Assembly: GCA_934045905.1 (NCBI GenBank)
Contig: OW203762.1
Location: 22,166,345-22,230,344, forward strand
Source of the DNA: Leuctra nigra
Taxonomy: Eukaryota > Arthropoda > Insecta > Plecoptera > Leuctridae
Length of the DNA stretch: 64,000 nucleotides
Reading direction: 5' to 3'
The notes below the pieces were generated by a model, which saw only the letters and a list, made by a program, of their open reading frames with translations, had not been told where the DNA came from and searched no databases. Below, piece after piece: positions 1 through 13,705 of the stretch (its first letter is position 1; every line of letters begins with the position of its first letter). The translations under genes were made by a program, and so were the position numbers.

Positions 1-3000
1 GAAGCGGTGTTTTCGGTCTGGACTAGAGAGTTCACTGCGCGGGATTTGTGACAACTTCCCAAGGAATTAGAAATCGCCAGATTGCCGCACGTAAAGTCTA
101 CTTCTATGCCGACTCTTCAATTAGCGGATGTGTATTGATCAGTAAATCATCATGTCGAAAGAAACAAAACCTTGTGTCTGGACATTTTGTGAGACGATGA
201 CCAATTTCCGCAAGTGATACAAACAAAGAAGCTGAGGCTATAGAGAGAAAAGAAAATCGCAAACTAAAACCACAATTCAATCATGCCTTTTTCGGCGGCT
301 ATATTCGTGTTTTGTCTCCCGCCTGGAAGGGTCGTTGAACTGCATTTGTAAGATGGCCGTCTGAAATTGGATGCAATAAGATTTCGTTCGGCTGGACCAA
401 GAAAGTGGGACACGCGCCCAGAGAAAAAAATATTCTCGCCAAACCTGAAAATAGATATAAGTGATTGTAATAAAAAATGTAACTTAATGATCGGCGATAT
501 GAATCAATTTGATTGAGTTTACATTGATAAGGTGGCAAAATAGACCTAATTAATAATTAGCATGTAACTTTTGGGCCTCATCTAATGACATAACACTGTA
601 GTTAACATTTGATAATTAAACTACATATTATTATTCATAATCCAACTTTTATGTAATAATGCGGTAATTTTAATGTCGATCGTAAATTTGTTATTTCAAA
701 TTTAGAACATCACGTTCAATGAAGCGAGACAATATTTATTAAGATAGTGACATAATATCTGAATATAGTTCATGACGAGAAAGTCATGTTTGTCTATTGT
801 TATAAATACTTTAGGTCACAATAATAACAATTATTACAATATTTTCCCGCCGGTGTTCCCCTCTCCCCGCCCCTCGCCTATCGCAAGGAAGTCATCGGGG
901 TACGCCATATAAGGCTGTTCATCTCTCACCGACCATTGTTAATTATCCGCAATTATATTGTCTTCTCTACCATGAGATGATAATTGTATGTTACCGACGA
1001 GATTCTCTGACATTACCCCCCTAATATTTATTCATGATCGCGCATTGCAGATTCAAGTCCCACATTGTTGATGCATGCGAGGGCGGGTGTACAGATGGCC
1101 GTGTTCGCTGCACTCTCAAGCTTGTTATATCGACACCTGTTGCCTAGCGACCAGAATGCATCCCGCATAATCACAGCCTCCTTCAGACACAACATCTCTC
1201 GACGTCAACTCGAGATTTTCTTCATCCAAGATGATTGCCGCTTGATTGGGATGAGAATCGTTGTCCAGTTCGTCGGCTATCGAAGATAGAAGTGTCAGGT
1301 GGTGTCTGTAGATACGAAACCCCAAAGGCTGACGATCGAATGGTATTGACCTTCATCAGAGGCGAGATGCGAGAAGCTGCGATGGACCCCCGACGGCCAT
1401 CTTGAGGTGGATGGGATCACGACTCCACAGTTGCCAACTTTAGAATGAAACAATGGCACGCACGGGACGCCTCTTGATTACTGATTATTGTCTCTCTGGC
1501 TTCGGATCTTGGTATATACACAACACTGGTCACGTACTCCAGGACTCCGTTGCTGAGGCTTTGGGAGCCAATAACAATCAGGTACGGCTAAGTTGTCAGC
1601 CAATTGGATTCGATTATCGGCCGTCTACGTGTTTTTTTTTCTCTGAACCTCCGCCGTGGCGTGCTTGCCGTTTGAAAAGATTTGCCATATCGGGATTCTA
1701 TCAAAGACATGTCGATGCTGAAAAACAATGCGGCTGGATTTTTAATTGCACCGCGCATTCACTATAACAAAGTATTTTCACATAGACAACGCATTAATTA
1801 AACGGATGAAATGATTAACATTTCTGAGGCTATCATTGCCATGCGAACTGCCTCGCGCAGAGATCCTCGAGCTTCTGACTCTTCTTGAAAGTGGCCTGCT
1901 ATGCACGTCCTGTATAAGAAAGAATAATTACTATAATCACCAAGGGTTTGAGATTAATGCCAATGGCGCTATATTTTTAATGGGTCTGCACCGCTAATGA
2001 CGGCCCAGCCGGAGGCGCTGTCCACTGTCTTTGTGGTATGTCCAGCCTCGACGGGCCGAAGAAATGGACCAAACTCCGCTTGTTTATTCCAAGCTGCTTC
2101 CACATTATTAATTGATGGGAAATAATGGTCTTTACAGACTACCATAACGAGATTGAATTCCACTTTGATTTTTACTCCCTGGTACATAGAAAAGATCCTT
2201 TTCCTTCCATTCAATTACATTGTTTTAGAAATCAATCATGATTATAGAGACAATCGAGAAGCAAACGTGATCAATCAGAGGTTTATTGAACAATTACTGA
2301 AAGAAATGTAGCCGATGCTCGTCCCGATAGGCCAAGAGTCTCTATAGTTATGATTCAGTAATAGTTGATTATTTTGATTGGTAACCTGTCTGGGAGCCAC
2401 CTCGACTACGTCATGGTTGTAATGATACGTCATCAAGTGGACCAGGGATCTCAACCTGTTATCCTGCTTTTCCCGCCCCCAACCTTCTGCGCGAGACGGA
2501 TCGCCACTACTAGGAAAAGGAGTGCAAGAAAGACCTTGTGAAGGTGAACACGGTCAACTTTTCGTATTTTTTCCTCTCGTGTTTCCCCCTCTCTCTGGTT
2601 TGAACTCCTGGTTTTGAATCAAACATGCAGTGACGACTATTGTACTTGTTAGGAATCAGAATACGCGCGTGTCGTCGGCTGTTCTAGTTCGAGAAAACGT
2701 GCTCCTCTTCGGCGCAAGCGCATCGCCAACCAGATTCATTCATATTGTTGTTCTGCACAGTCAAGTGGTCATTTGAAATGTAAATCGAAGATGATTTTAC
2801 TTTCAAATATTCACACTGTTGTGTTGCGACGAACTTTTTATGATGTTGAGATGTGTTTTAAAAAATTGGTAGCTCCACCAAAGCCAGATGCAAAAGAGAA
2901 ATTGTGTTGAACTGTCACTGTATGGAACCACGCCCGCTGTGCAATTACCCTCTTTAAAAGATTAACATAAAGTGTATACTTCCTGGCCCGAAGACGCATT

Positions 3001-4042
3001 AGATCATCGTGCATATGTTTAGTTTTTAGATCATTCATTGCGAACTTACCTACACTCAGAACAGATCTCTGCTCGGCTCATGGGGAGAAGAAAAACGTTT
3101 TGCTTTTGTTGATCGATGGGATCGAAACTAAAACAAAGAGAGTTGCATGCAACTTGACTGAACACGATTGATAACACACACATAAAATGCAAAGCAAATT
3201 GCCATGAGTCTGCAATATGCATTATACTAAATAATCAACATTATTATTTTTTATTTTTTTTATTATAAAAGAGTTTTCTAAAAGTACTTACAATATCATA
3301 AAGTCCCGGACGTGAAGTTTACAGGATCGTAAGCAAAGAATCTGTTGCCCGCGATTGATGGCTGCACTTTATGGCTGTCTTCCACTGCAATTGATGCTTA
3401 GCCATTCATGAAAAGATCGGAGAATATCTTTCTAATGATGATGAACTATTCTCGTCGCGATTTTTACCAAGTTTCTAAGGACATAAAGTTGTAGAAAGGA
3501 ATACACAACCGCGGTGGTCTTCATCATTCCCTTTATAAGGCATATATATCAATAGAAAAGTTTCCGAGAGAATAACAAATACAAACTCTCTCATGAATGT
3601 AAATTTGATGTAAGTATTTTACGTCGTCTCTTTCACAATAATCCTGTAAGTTATCATATACTCGCCAATCTATATAGCAATGTTGACCGTTTGACCTTCT
3701 CTGTTCGGAATTCATTCTTAACTTATTCACTGGCGTGCAATGCCGCACCCTGCAGGGATAACACCGACTAGATGTGTGTAGGAAGGTATATAGGCACCGG
3801 CTATTTTCAATCTAGGTTGAACTGGACAAGGTAATTAAATCTTTCTGTTCTGCCGTGTGCAGTGTTAGCGTTGGACGTACCCACAGGGCCTGATCTTCCA
3901 CCCCAGGCAACTGCACTACCAACCATGCAGTATAATCTGTATGTGAGATGTGTAGAGGAGATTAGAAGCCACACACAGAAATCAAGTAACTATTACACCG
4001 TGGCGAATTGGAAAATTGATGGTTCCTGAGAGTAACTACACG
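1..4042. other. Noncoding flank, no gene recognised
   Basis: AT-rich sequence with only short open frames (about 100 codons or fewer) in either direction, none resembling a protein family I know. Patches near 840-1,420 and 2,400-2,720 are somewhat richer in G and C but show no coherent exon with acceptor and donor. I see no RNA gene here. It could be intergenic or a distal intron of a neighbouring gene or of grh. Confidence 0.6.
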
Positions 4043-4325
4043 CCAAGTTAGGACTTGCTCAAGTGATTGCTTCTTGAAGATTTGTTCTAGTATTTTGTCG
4101 CTATAAGATTGCTTCTTGAAGATTTGTTCTATTTGTCGTAATAATAAAAGTTAGCTAAGTTAGAACTTGGTCAAATGATTGATAATTGAAAATTTGTTTT
4201 AGAATTGTATCGTTTTAATGAAAGTTAGGCAAGTTAGAACTTGGTCTAACTTAGAAATAAAGTGATTGCTCTTGAAGATTGTTTTTCTTGAATATTTGTT
4301 GAAGTATTTTGTTGTTACAGAAACA
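4043..4325. repeat. Degenerate tandem repeat, about three and a half units
   Basis: The phrase AAGTTAGRACTTGSTC recurs near 4,043, 4,157 and 4,229, each time followed after a short gap by a variant of GATTGCTTCTTGAAGATTTG and then a T-rich ATTTTGTYG segment. The middle part has an extra partial copy near 4,107. Copies are diverged and of unequal length, so this is an old tandem duplication. No coding potential is visible and I cannot link it to a named element. Confidence 0.65.
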
Positions 4326-6666
4326 AAAATGTGTCTACACGTTAACGCTTTCATTACCTATGCTTGTTATTATTTGTCTACTCTTAACAATTCAAAATAA
4401 TAATGTATTCTAAGAAAATTGACCACACACTTGACTTAACGCTTTCAGGCGACAAATGTAATAATTCTCTCAGCTCGAATTGACCGAAAAGAAGAGCTAT
4501 TTTTTTGAAGTAATTTCATCTGTAACTGACATTCTGTATAATTTAGTCTTCTCTGTGGAAAGATACAGATCTCGAGATGGCGTTGCGTGCAGCTTGAGTG
4601 CATACTCTTCCACGTACACGCAATGCGTTGTAACGTCTCCCTGAAGAGCTCCGAGCTCTCAACAAGAGGTTTGTACATCGTCATCGTGACTATAGAGAGG
4701 AAGAACACAATTACAAATCTGGCCTTTCTTCGTTATGTAGAAGGATCTGAAGCTCAGATGTTTTCTTAAATAATTTGAGCCAACCTTAACTTTAATTCTC
4801 TTGGATTTTGATTCATAAGGGTACTTGTTGCTGAAACGATTCTTGAAGGCTACTGAAGTTAATATAAGGTATTTTTGTTCCTTGATTTTTAATAATAATT
4901 CATTTAGATTTATCACATACGATTTTTTGTTCTGTATCAGAAAAATCGTATTCATTAAATTAAAAATGGGTTTGCACGAACAATTTTAAAGGATTGAAAC
5001 ATGGGAACGATTTATAGAGAACAAAAAATGTTCTAAAGTTATGTGAGTTATTCAGGAATTGTTATTTAAAATCGAAGAGAAAAAAGTACATAAGTATAAC
5101 AACATGATTTCAAGCGCCAGGAACCTGTTTACCCTCAGTCAAACTTTAACCAACTTTCAATGATCCTGGAAAAAAATAGCTTTTCATCATAATTCATTCA
5201 TGTTAATTGACTAATAGAAAATATTCATCAATATTCTCTATTCCAACATCCATTTTATCAAGTTTTCAGTTAATTTTAAAAAATACCCCCCATCGAATTA
5301 AAACTTCCACGCAGGATGTATACGAATCATTTTATATTACTTTTAAGTTTTCGTAATGAGTAGGAGGTCCTTTAAGGAACGTTCACTGTTTACCGTTAGC
5401 CAGATCCCCTGAAGGCGTCTAGAGAGTACATTCGCTTTGCAAAATGTTCCATCCTCTTTCATATCATCTATTATGTTCTTAATGCGCGAAGCCTATACTT
5501 GTGTTGGGTTTCTCTTTTTTAGGCTCACAACACACACTCTTGAAAACAGATAATTATTTGCAAATCGACTCGCGAGCTATACGATACAAAAAAACGTTCT
5601 CGAGTGATGCAACGTCTTTGTTGCATGTCCTACTAGCAGTCGGCATGTTATCAAGACTGGTTGGCGACCTATCACATTATGTGGACATTAATTGCGCCTA
5701 ACATGAATGCTGAGAATCTAATTATATGGAATGGATAGTTTTTCTATACGAGTTTGCTGAACCGTAAGTAGTAGTTTGGGCTTTCAAATGGGGTGAAAAT
5801 ACATATATTTTTGGTGTGTTTATAGCTTTTAGTTTTGTAAACGTAAAAAAATAAACGCAGCCAACCTAAAATAAGATTATCGATGTACATATCAAGAGCA
5901 TTCTAAAAAACTGATTATAAAATGTGATCTTAAATTTAGAATAATTGGAACATTTTAATGAATGGACCTGCAAAAAAGTGGCAATTCAACAAATATTATA
6001 ATATCAGGTGTTGATAAATCACAAAAAAACGCAAATTTCTCCAAATGGAGAAGAAAAAGGAAGGAATTAAACCCAAATATAACAAGTTCGTATAATTTTA
6101 TTCTCGAAAGTCTTAAGATATGGTACATCCACGGATAAAAAAATTACACATCTTCCTCATGGACAATAACTCGCAATTTTTGTGTCCGTGGGTGTTCATT
6201 ATTGGAAATTGTGTTCCGAAGAAGCGTGAGAGTAGTGTTTATATTCTATATTGTTATTCCACTGCATCTTGTATTCTCTTGTTGTGGTTACTGCACGACT
6301 GCCATAGAAAAACACACAAAAGCCAATCAAAATATCATTACAGAATATCATTGCGGTATATCATAAGATTGTTAGCGCTAGAAAGATGTAATTTCGGTCC
6401 GCCCTTCGGTGGTGTTTTCTTTCTCTTCTAATGTCACAGTTGCAAGTTCAACGATTGAATAAGCGAGTCTTCAAGATCGCACTAAATGCTCAAGGATCAA
6501 GTTCAAAGGGGTGCGTCCGAGCGTTAAAATCATGCACAAACGCTCTTCACTTTTTATGCGAAATTATAGTTTATCTCTGACAATCATTCACAGTCGTCAC
6601 AGTCACTCAGATTACGTGATTTAATCTGAGTTAATTAGTGCATTTAACTGTGTCTAATATACATTC
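4326..6666. other. Noncoding, nothing recognised
   Basis: AT-rich sequence with short open frames only. I found no repeat with clear ends, no RNA gene and no exon-like segment. Confidence 0.6.
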
Positions 6667-6945
6667 CACGAGCAGAGCAAGTTGGCTCAGGAACTTGACT
6701 TGAACTCGAGAGGTACCAGGTTCGATTCCCGCGATGTGCTTCCTGTTGATGGTTTCCCTCAGTAGAGAGAAATTCCTGGAAGATTCTCTACTAATAAGCC
6801 ACAACCGCCTCCTCGCACCTTCCTTCAATACTAATTCCTTATTATCGTCTCCCTTTCATCATAATCATTATTTATCCGGCGTTATTGGCCTACAGTTGCA
6901 GAACTGTGTGACTTTAAGACCATAAAAATAAATTAAAAAAATTCT
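6667..6945 (+). mobile_element. tRNA-derived SINE
   Basis: The head resembles an RNA polymerase III internal promoter: an A-box-like TTGGCTCAGG at 6,682-6,691 and a B box GGTTCGATTCC at 6,719-6,729, a spacing normal for a tRNA. A roughly 190-bp body unrelated to tRNA follows, ending in an A-rich tail at about 6,925-6,945 (AAATAAATTAAAAAAA). The same head, GAGCAAGTTGGCTCAG, occurs in reverse at 13,684-13,699, so it belongs to a dispersed family. The head cannot fold as a full tRNA, so it is not a tRNA gene. Ends are approximate; I saw no clean target-site duplication. Confidence 0.7.
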
Positions 6946-9900
6946 AAGAGAGAAAGGGAAGTTAATTTCTTGGGATTATACAAAGAAATACATTTATATA
7001 TTTTTTTTCTTGTGAGTCGTTGAAACTCTACTAAAAGGCAAAAAAGCTCGACCAATCAGGATTGCCTGACTTTGAAGTGGACTTTGACAACTTAAAAACT
7101 GTGAAACGCATAATTATCCCAAGAAATTGAGACTTCTTGTATGTATTGTACCTATTACCTTTCTCTCATGTGATGAATAGTGTGCATAATGAATAATAAC
7201 CGCGTTGTTGAGCGAGCACGGGCAGATTTAGTTGGACTCACTTTTGTCGAGATTATTAAATCAAACAATTGCTATGTTATTCAAAGGGTTATTTTCTTGC
7301 ACTAATGTGTCCCTTGAAATTCATGAACCAGTTTGATAAAAATGCAGGCTGTAAACAATTAGCCAGCCTACAGGATAACTTTATTGTAAATGTAAATTAC
7401 AAATAATCACAAGTTCTTTAAAATATCAAATAACAAAAAAATAAATCATGGGCACCTTAAAAACTTATAAATTCCCAAAATATACACAAAAACACTATAT
7501 AATATACCTAGGTACACAAAATTAAAAAAATCAAAGGAAGTGAAATGTAATTCGATATCCAAAAAGATAAAAAGCATTATTAAAACAAATTTCCTTTAAA
7601 ATGGCGAGTAGAAAACCCCAAAAAGGCAAATAAAACATCACTTACAAAATTGATGAAGGTCATTGTTAAATTTAAAATTCACTTGTTTTCTAGACCAGTT
7701 GTGTAATCTCCCTATAGGGAACTGATAGCTATCAGCCAGACAGTGTTCGTATGATAACTACAAGTATGTCTGTCTTATAACTCATTGGAAGTCTTGTAGG
7801 AGTTGTAACAAATGCACTGTCAATTCCTGGGGTCTGTTGTTTTAATTGACCCAGAAATCAATGTCAAGTCGTGTGGTGCGGCGTCAAGAGGGCAAAGATT
7901 TGGTTCAAGCGTCATGTAACGTGAACTTTATATTGTTTGATTGTATCTTTTTATCAAGTCAAACCATAACCAAAACAAACAAGCATAAATCATGTAACGG
8001 TCAATGTTCAAACTCCATTCACTCACTTGAAACACTTTCAAATTTTGCCAAACGTGCTATATTTTGACATATGTGTCTCGCCCTGGATAAAATATAGGCT
8101 TGACGTCATCACAGCAATTGTTTCCTTCACCTTCTCAAAAGCTATTGATCATTTATTGTGAAAATACGCCCGAAACTACATGTTATGAAAAAAAAATTTG
8201 GTTGGCTACAAAACAGTTTAAAACGTCACTACTGGAAATAAGGTCCCTACTGTATGTTAGAATCTAACGTAGATAAGTACGTACAACATAATTTATAGAT
8301 GGTTATACAATAAAATATTCCTAAAACATTAAAACCAAGCAATACAACTCAATTATATAAAAAAAAAACTATGAATATATCCAATTTCTTTCTACCAAAC
8401 TAAAAAATCAAACACTATGGTCAACAACGGTAGTAATTACTGATTTAGTCAGGTACGAACAGAAGAAATGGTTTCCAGATTCACTGCCCCTTTAATTAAT
8501 AGAACCTAACCTTACCAGAACCCTTCCACTTCCGCCGCTCTGTAATCCACAACATCAAAAGATGCAAATTTAACTTCTAACACACTGTGTAGCCTCCAAA
8601 ATAAAAATGATGTGCTGTGTTTTCTCATCCCTTGATCGGCCCAATAGCAAGTGATGTTTTCCAGATGGTAAAGGCAAATGCTGGAAGGGTTCCATCCAAC
8701 CAGCACACATGACCATTCCTTCCCACCATCCTTCCTGCCCTTTCATCGTCTCTAAATCACACCTAACTCGAAATAGTTGTCGTGTTTTATCAACATCTTT
8801 TTAATATGAAGTGCGGTGGGTAGATGTAGAATATGTACTTTTCTATATATGCCACTTAAATTATCTCCGATATTTATTAACACCCACAATTTTGGCAACG
8901 TAGCAGATAAAAAAACATAATACTTTCCAAACCTCCATAAAAAATAGTCCGTCGTCTCGTATGAATCGCGCGGGCGTATGAATACATCGGGAACTCTATT
9001 ACGACGCCGAATGCATTCTGGTCCAAGTATAGGGCAGAGACTTCACATCGGTGGGTGTTGAATTTAGCGCCTTCAAAGTTATATCTCATACAGAAAATAT
9101 TGTTACAATCTAGTGACGGCCCAACATGGTATGGAAGTAAGCCCCTCTGGCTTTAGGGTGTGGCTACCAATAGTTTTAATGGGCAGCAAGGATGTGTCGA
9201 TACCATCGTCATCGTCTCTCGGGGGAAAGAGACACGATGTAAAGACGAATTCACGTGGGCTACGTCGTACTAACGTCACAAACATAGATGCATTATTTCA
9301 AGATACAGTCAAGATTGAATTGGGAAAGGTTTCGGAAAACATCTGTCATTTCACTTCCATAGTCTTTCAAATTCAGTTTAAAATTATTTACATGTTTATT
9401 GCTCTAGCTAACGACGATGTGATATTTAAGAATATTAATTCAAAATGTTCGGATATAATTAAAGTTTAGTAATTGTGATTTGAATTTGGCGCGTTCTGCT
9501 TCCGATTCAGTAGCATGTAGCTCCTCCTACATTGACGTAGCTGTGCGTAGCAAACAGACTAGCGGGACACTTCCCAGAGTCTAGGAAATACGAGACATTT
9601 GCGTACTAAGGGCTATGTACCTTCTCAGTGTATCACGTACCTAAAGTTGTTTTATACGCAATAAAGGGCATTTCATCCGGTGATTGCCCGCATGACTTCA
9701 ACGCAAGTTGCAACCGTTTATACGTATATATTTTTTTTAGTTAATGAATTATTGATTACATCCCAGCCAGCTAGTGCAGCAAGCAATAAATAATAGTGTT
9801 AATTATATTATTAATTATCACAAAGTCGCAGATAGTTGTTAGAAGTAAAACAAGGCATAGTGGCACTTGAATAGGTAGTAAAATGAACAAAACATTACAG

Positions 9901-11412
9901 TAATAAAACTATGTGGATAAAACAAAGTTCGCGCAGAGTCATTAAAAGATGGAAAGACGATATATACGTTAGTCTAAAAGTCGTCAAAAAAACATTACGT
10001 TCATTAAATTATTTTACCTTGATGAAAATTTTTAACTTGAATTAATCGTGGGAAGAACGTGATGGTGAATATTTAATCAGTGTTTTAAATCTCGTAAATC
10101 GCGTCGTATGCAAATAGCTTTTAACTTAGTGAAAAGGTGTGTTTGCGGTTACGACAGACAATGAACGCTCTGGCTACATTGATACGTGTTGGTCTGTCAT
10201 TATCTCGCAGCCTCTCGCTTCCATCGTCAGATTCATCCCAGACTCATCAATCTTCTGCTTGAATGATGTTCATTACTGCTCGTGGTCCTAAACAAATACT
10301 CCGTGTGTCTTTCATTAGCGAGTGCACTTTCGAACATTATCCGCTAATCTATACACTCATTTGGTACTCGGAATGGGGCAAGATGAGAATTGCACCTAGA
10401 GTCTTATAAACGGCCGTAAAACAGTGGATTACTTTTTTTAAACTGGAGATAAATTTTATCTCCCAACGTAATAAATGAAATGGGAGTGGACCAAAAGGAA
10501 AGTTGGCATGTCGGGTTGTTTTTTTAAAAGACGTATTAAAATTTGTTATTATCTTTATGACGCTAGACGTCAAAAAATTTATATTTTATCTATCAGATTT
10601 AAGTCGATGACCTTTAACTGCTTCCATTACCGAGTGGCCGCACAATTTCTCTTCCTCAAATTATTATTTGCGATCCTCGGTGTTTTTTTATTATTATCAA
10701 AGGTATAACCGAACTGACCCTTAATTTTAACGGTGATGGATGGCTCTCTATTAGGGGCTAGCTCCCAACAAAGGATTGACCCCAATGTCTGCCGGACATT
10801 AGCGAGCATGGCATATTGTGCGTTGCAATGGATCCCAGCTAAGTAATGAGGATTTAGACAAAGCTGGACATCGGCCCAAACGTCAGCGCCCTCACGAACC
10901 CAACAAACTTCCAGACCAACTGACCACCACATACATTATTATCACAGCAAGGGATAGTTTTTGTAGCTTGTATTTTAGTGGGGGATTTTTTTGGTCGACC
11001 AGACGGGCGTTTCTCGGCCCCGAAATTTCCCGCTGACCGAATTTCACACTTTATGGTACCATTACAATTTACAATTATCGCCGTACTCGAATCCTATCAC
11101 TCTTGTATTTATTACTGATATCTATCTTGGTAACGGACGTGTCAGATAAAGTACGTAGCTAAATGGCATTGCCGAATCATAAACGGCGACTAAGGTGGAA
11201 CTGTTATATGTAAAATCCTACACAATTCTAGCGTGATAATGCGGTGTGAGTGTCTTTCACAGATCTGATATGGCTCTGTACAACCCAGCCCAAGGGTTCA
11301 CTTTGCAGCTCAAGTTCACAGATTTTATTACAAACTCTCCATAACAATGCTATTGTAAAATGAAAATTTGATACAAGTAATATTTCACTTCTCATATTGC
11401 TACTCGAACATT

Positions 11413-11420
11413 AACCGGTT
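11413..11420. promoter_or_regulatory. Candidate Grainyhead binding site
   Basis: The perfect palindrome AACCGGTT matches the consensus bound by Grainyhead dimers. It lies upstream of the grh exons in this window, so autoregulation is conceivable. About one such octamer is expected by chance in a window of this size and composition, so the site is only a candidate. Confidence 0.25.
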
Positions 11421-12392
11421 AAAATATTAACATTTGTACAGGTATACATTTCCTCTTTACATCTAAAAAGTGTGTATTTATTTGCAAATTTGAATATTTG
11501 ACCAGTCTTCTTGCAACTACCCTTTTCTAAAGGTCATTATGCGAGGTGTTTACTTGGGGTATGGGACTCTTCTAACTTCTACCGTCCGAAGCGAAACCTC
11601 ATACACTGCGATTCGACCCCAATGTGCATTTCTATTCATATGCTAATCCCAATCATACGACACGCATGGTTTTTGCTTGTGTGTTTCGAATGTCTTAAGG
11701 CTATATACCCCCTTAACTCAATGCAAGAACAGATGCGTTCACTATTGATGCATGTGTGAAAATTCTTAACATCGAATATAAAAATAACATTTTTATTATA
11801 CACAGTTTGATTTAGTTTTTTATGTTATTCATCTTTGCTTGTGGAAATATTTGATTGTCTTTAAATGCAGCACGCAATTTTATTGCCTTTTATAATTGCA
11901 ACATGGTTTTGCACAAAGTATTGTACCTAGTTGCAGTAAAGACAAAGAGTACATCAATTAAATGCAAGATACGAGCATTACTCATCTAACAAGGCAGGGT
12001 AATAACATCGTAAACCATATTTGTTTAATCGACTGCTGTGTTTTCTGTCAGTTGATGTAGTTAGAGTAATTAAAAAAATTATCCAGATTACATGAACAAG
12101 CAGCAACTGCCAGTACTCAAGAAAACATTTTCTGTGTTGTGTCATGCTAATTCTGTTCGTTTCAATCTTTATGCTAGAAAAATGCACAGTGTAACTTCGA
12201 AATTATGTGAAATAAACTTTAATGTCAATAACAGTTCGCTAAAATTAAACAAAAAAAGTTTTGGTGACCTTGCAAAATTTGAGCTTGATCGGAGCTTTTT
12301 CACTTTTTCAACCAATCAGAGGATTAGTTTTTAATTTTCAACCAATTTAATGAGTTAGTTTAAAAGACTGTAGAGGCATAGCAGACAATTGT

Positions 12393-12432
12393 TATATGCA
12401 AAATTTCATCTCAATCTGAGAAACGATGTGAC
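12393..12432 (+). repeat. Dispersed repeat fragment (copy 1)
   Basis: The segment contains GCAAAATTTCA, then CAATCTGAGAAACG, and shares this layout with 37,565-37,605 (plus) and 22,783-22,822 (minus). The shared core suggests fragments of one interspersed element family. Full element limits cannot be drawn from three short copies. Confidence 0.45.
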
Positions 12433-13246
12433 CTGTATCGCACTCCGAAAAAAACGAACCAAAAGAGTCAAAGATGATTGTAAAAATACTTTCATATTCT
12501 AGAAAATAGTTTCAGATTTGTTTATATATTTACATTGTGAGATAAAAGTAATATTTCAAGTGTACCAAAAATGGATTCACATTTTCAAGCATCGAGAGAA
12601 GCGAGGATCAATGAATGTATAAGTTTCCTGCATCTGAAAGAATATTGCTAATCACATCTGAGACGCCTGCATGCGTTGCACTCGAGTGCAATGTTGCACA
12701 ATCTGCATCCCCTAGTTCCTGACGTCACTCTATTCACAAGAAGCAAACAAATTAGGCCGCTCATCTAGAAAGCATTCATCTCCAGGCGAGAACTGCCAGG
12801 CCTGACCATTACTAAACGAGAACAATGTCTTTTCATCAGGCAAGGAGATTTCAGTATGAAATATATTCAAACATTTTGCCGGATGCTGCGAAGAACATTT
12901 TCTGTTCACTTGGATGGCTCATAAATTATTTAAACCTATATAGTTTCGTGACAGATATAATAAATTATATTCTTAAATTCAGAATTGAGCTGAGGTTGCT
13001 GACACTAGGTACTTTATGTGGCGAAAACGTTTTGCATCGAAACGACCAAAATTTTTTTTTTTTTTTTTTTTTAATGTTGTTTAACTTTTCAATGTACTGC
13101 AATGCAACTAGAATAATGGCAAAGGATTATAAAAAGATTAAGGTATGATTATAAAGAGTATTGAAAGACGATGATGAAGAATAGGTAAAAATGGATGGTG
13201 GGAAGAAGGCGTCGTGGCTTTAGCAAGGAAGCTTTGCAAAGAGCAA

Positions 13247-13620
13247 TTCTAGAACATTTGTATTCCCAATTCTGATGGAATTCGATTTCATGCGATGTTA
13301 ATCCTTATGGCAGTGACTATAGATTCCATCAGAATTGAATTGGGAAAACGTTCTAGTATAGACCTCCAGGAGGCGTATTCTAGAACGTTTTCCCAGTTCC
13401 ATTCCTGATGGAATCTGGTCACGGCCATAAGGATTAACATTGTACCGAATCAGATTCCATCAGAATTGGGAATTTAAAAGTTCTAGAATACGGCCCCAGG
13501 GAACCTATTCTAGAACGTTTTCTCAATTCCATTCGGATAGGATTCGATTCACGGCCACATGGATCAACATTGCAAAAAAAATCCAATTCCATCAGAATTG
13601 GGAATTTAAAAGTTCTAGAA
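13247..13620 (-). repeat. Three tandem units, each an imperfect palindrome
   Basis: Units lie at 13,247-13,356, 13,378-13,498 and 13,508-13,620 (110-121 bp). Each begins and ends with TTCTAGAA or a variant and carries inverted copies of a segment like CCAATTCTGATGGAAT near both ends, so a single strand can fold into a long hairpin. A central AATGTTAATCC-like block followed by GGCCGTGA is shared. Adjacent units are joined by short linkers containing GGCCCCAGG or CCTCCAGGAGG. The block directly abuts a reversed SINE head (13,621-13,705) and may be the body of that composite element. Confidence 0.7.
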
Positions 13621-13705
13621 TAGAGCCCCAGATTCGAACCCGGGATCTCCGTAGTGTACAAGTTCAAAGCTTTACTGCCTGAGCCAACTTGCTCCGTTGA
13701 TAATT
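13621..13705 (-). mobile_element. tRNA-like SINE head, reversed
   Basis: Read on the minus strand this begins GGAGCAAGTTGGCTCAGG (A-box region) and reaches the B box GGTTCGAATC at 13,640-13,631. The first 16 bases are the same as the SINE at 6.67 kb, but the region between the boxes differs, so this is a related subfamily. Reading on along the minus strand leads straight into the palindromic units, suggesting one composite retroposon transcribed towards lower coordinates. Confidence 0.6.

Larger units (their letters stand above)
6946..13246. other. Noncoding, no gene recognised
   Basis: AT-rich sequence. The longest open frame, 9,113-9,469 on the plus strand (118 codons), has no recognisable domain, no typical start context and a composition like its surroundings, so I do not call it a gene. 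The stretch also holds a perfect Grainyhead-type site (11,413), a short dispersed-repeat fragment (12,393) and a 21-base T run (13,052-13,072). Confidence 0.55.

Noticed and set aside
6667..6760. tRNA gene
   Set aside because: A and B boxes are present, but no cloverleaf can be drawn; the head leads into a SINE body with an A-rich tail.
9113..9469. 118-codon open frame
   Set aside because: No recognisable domain, ordinary AT-rich composition and no splice or promoter signals.
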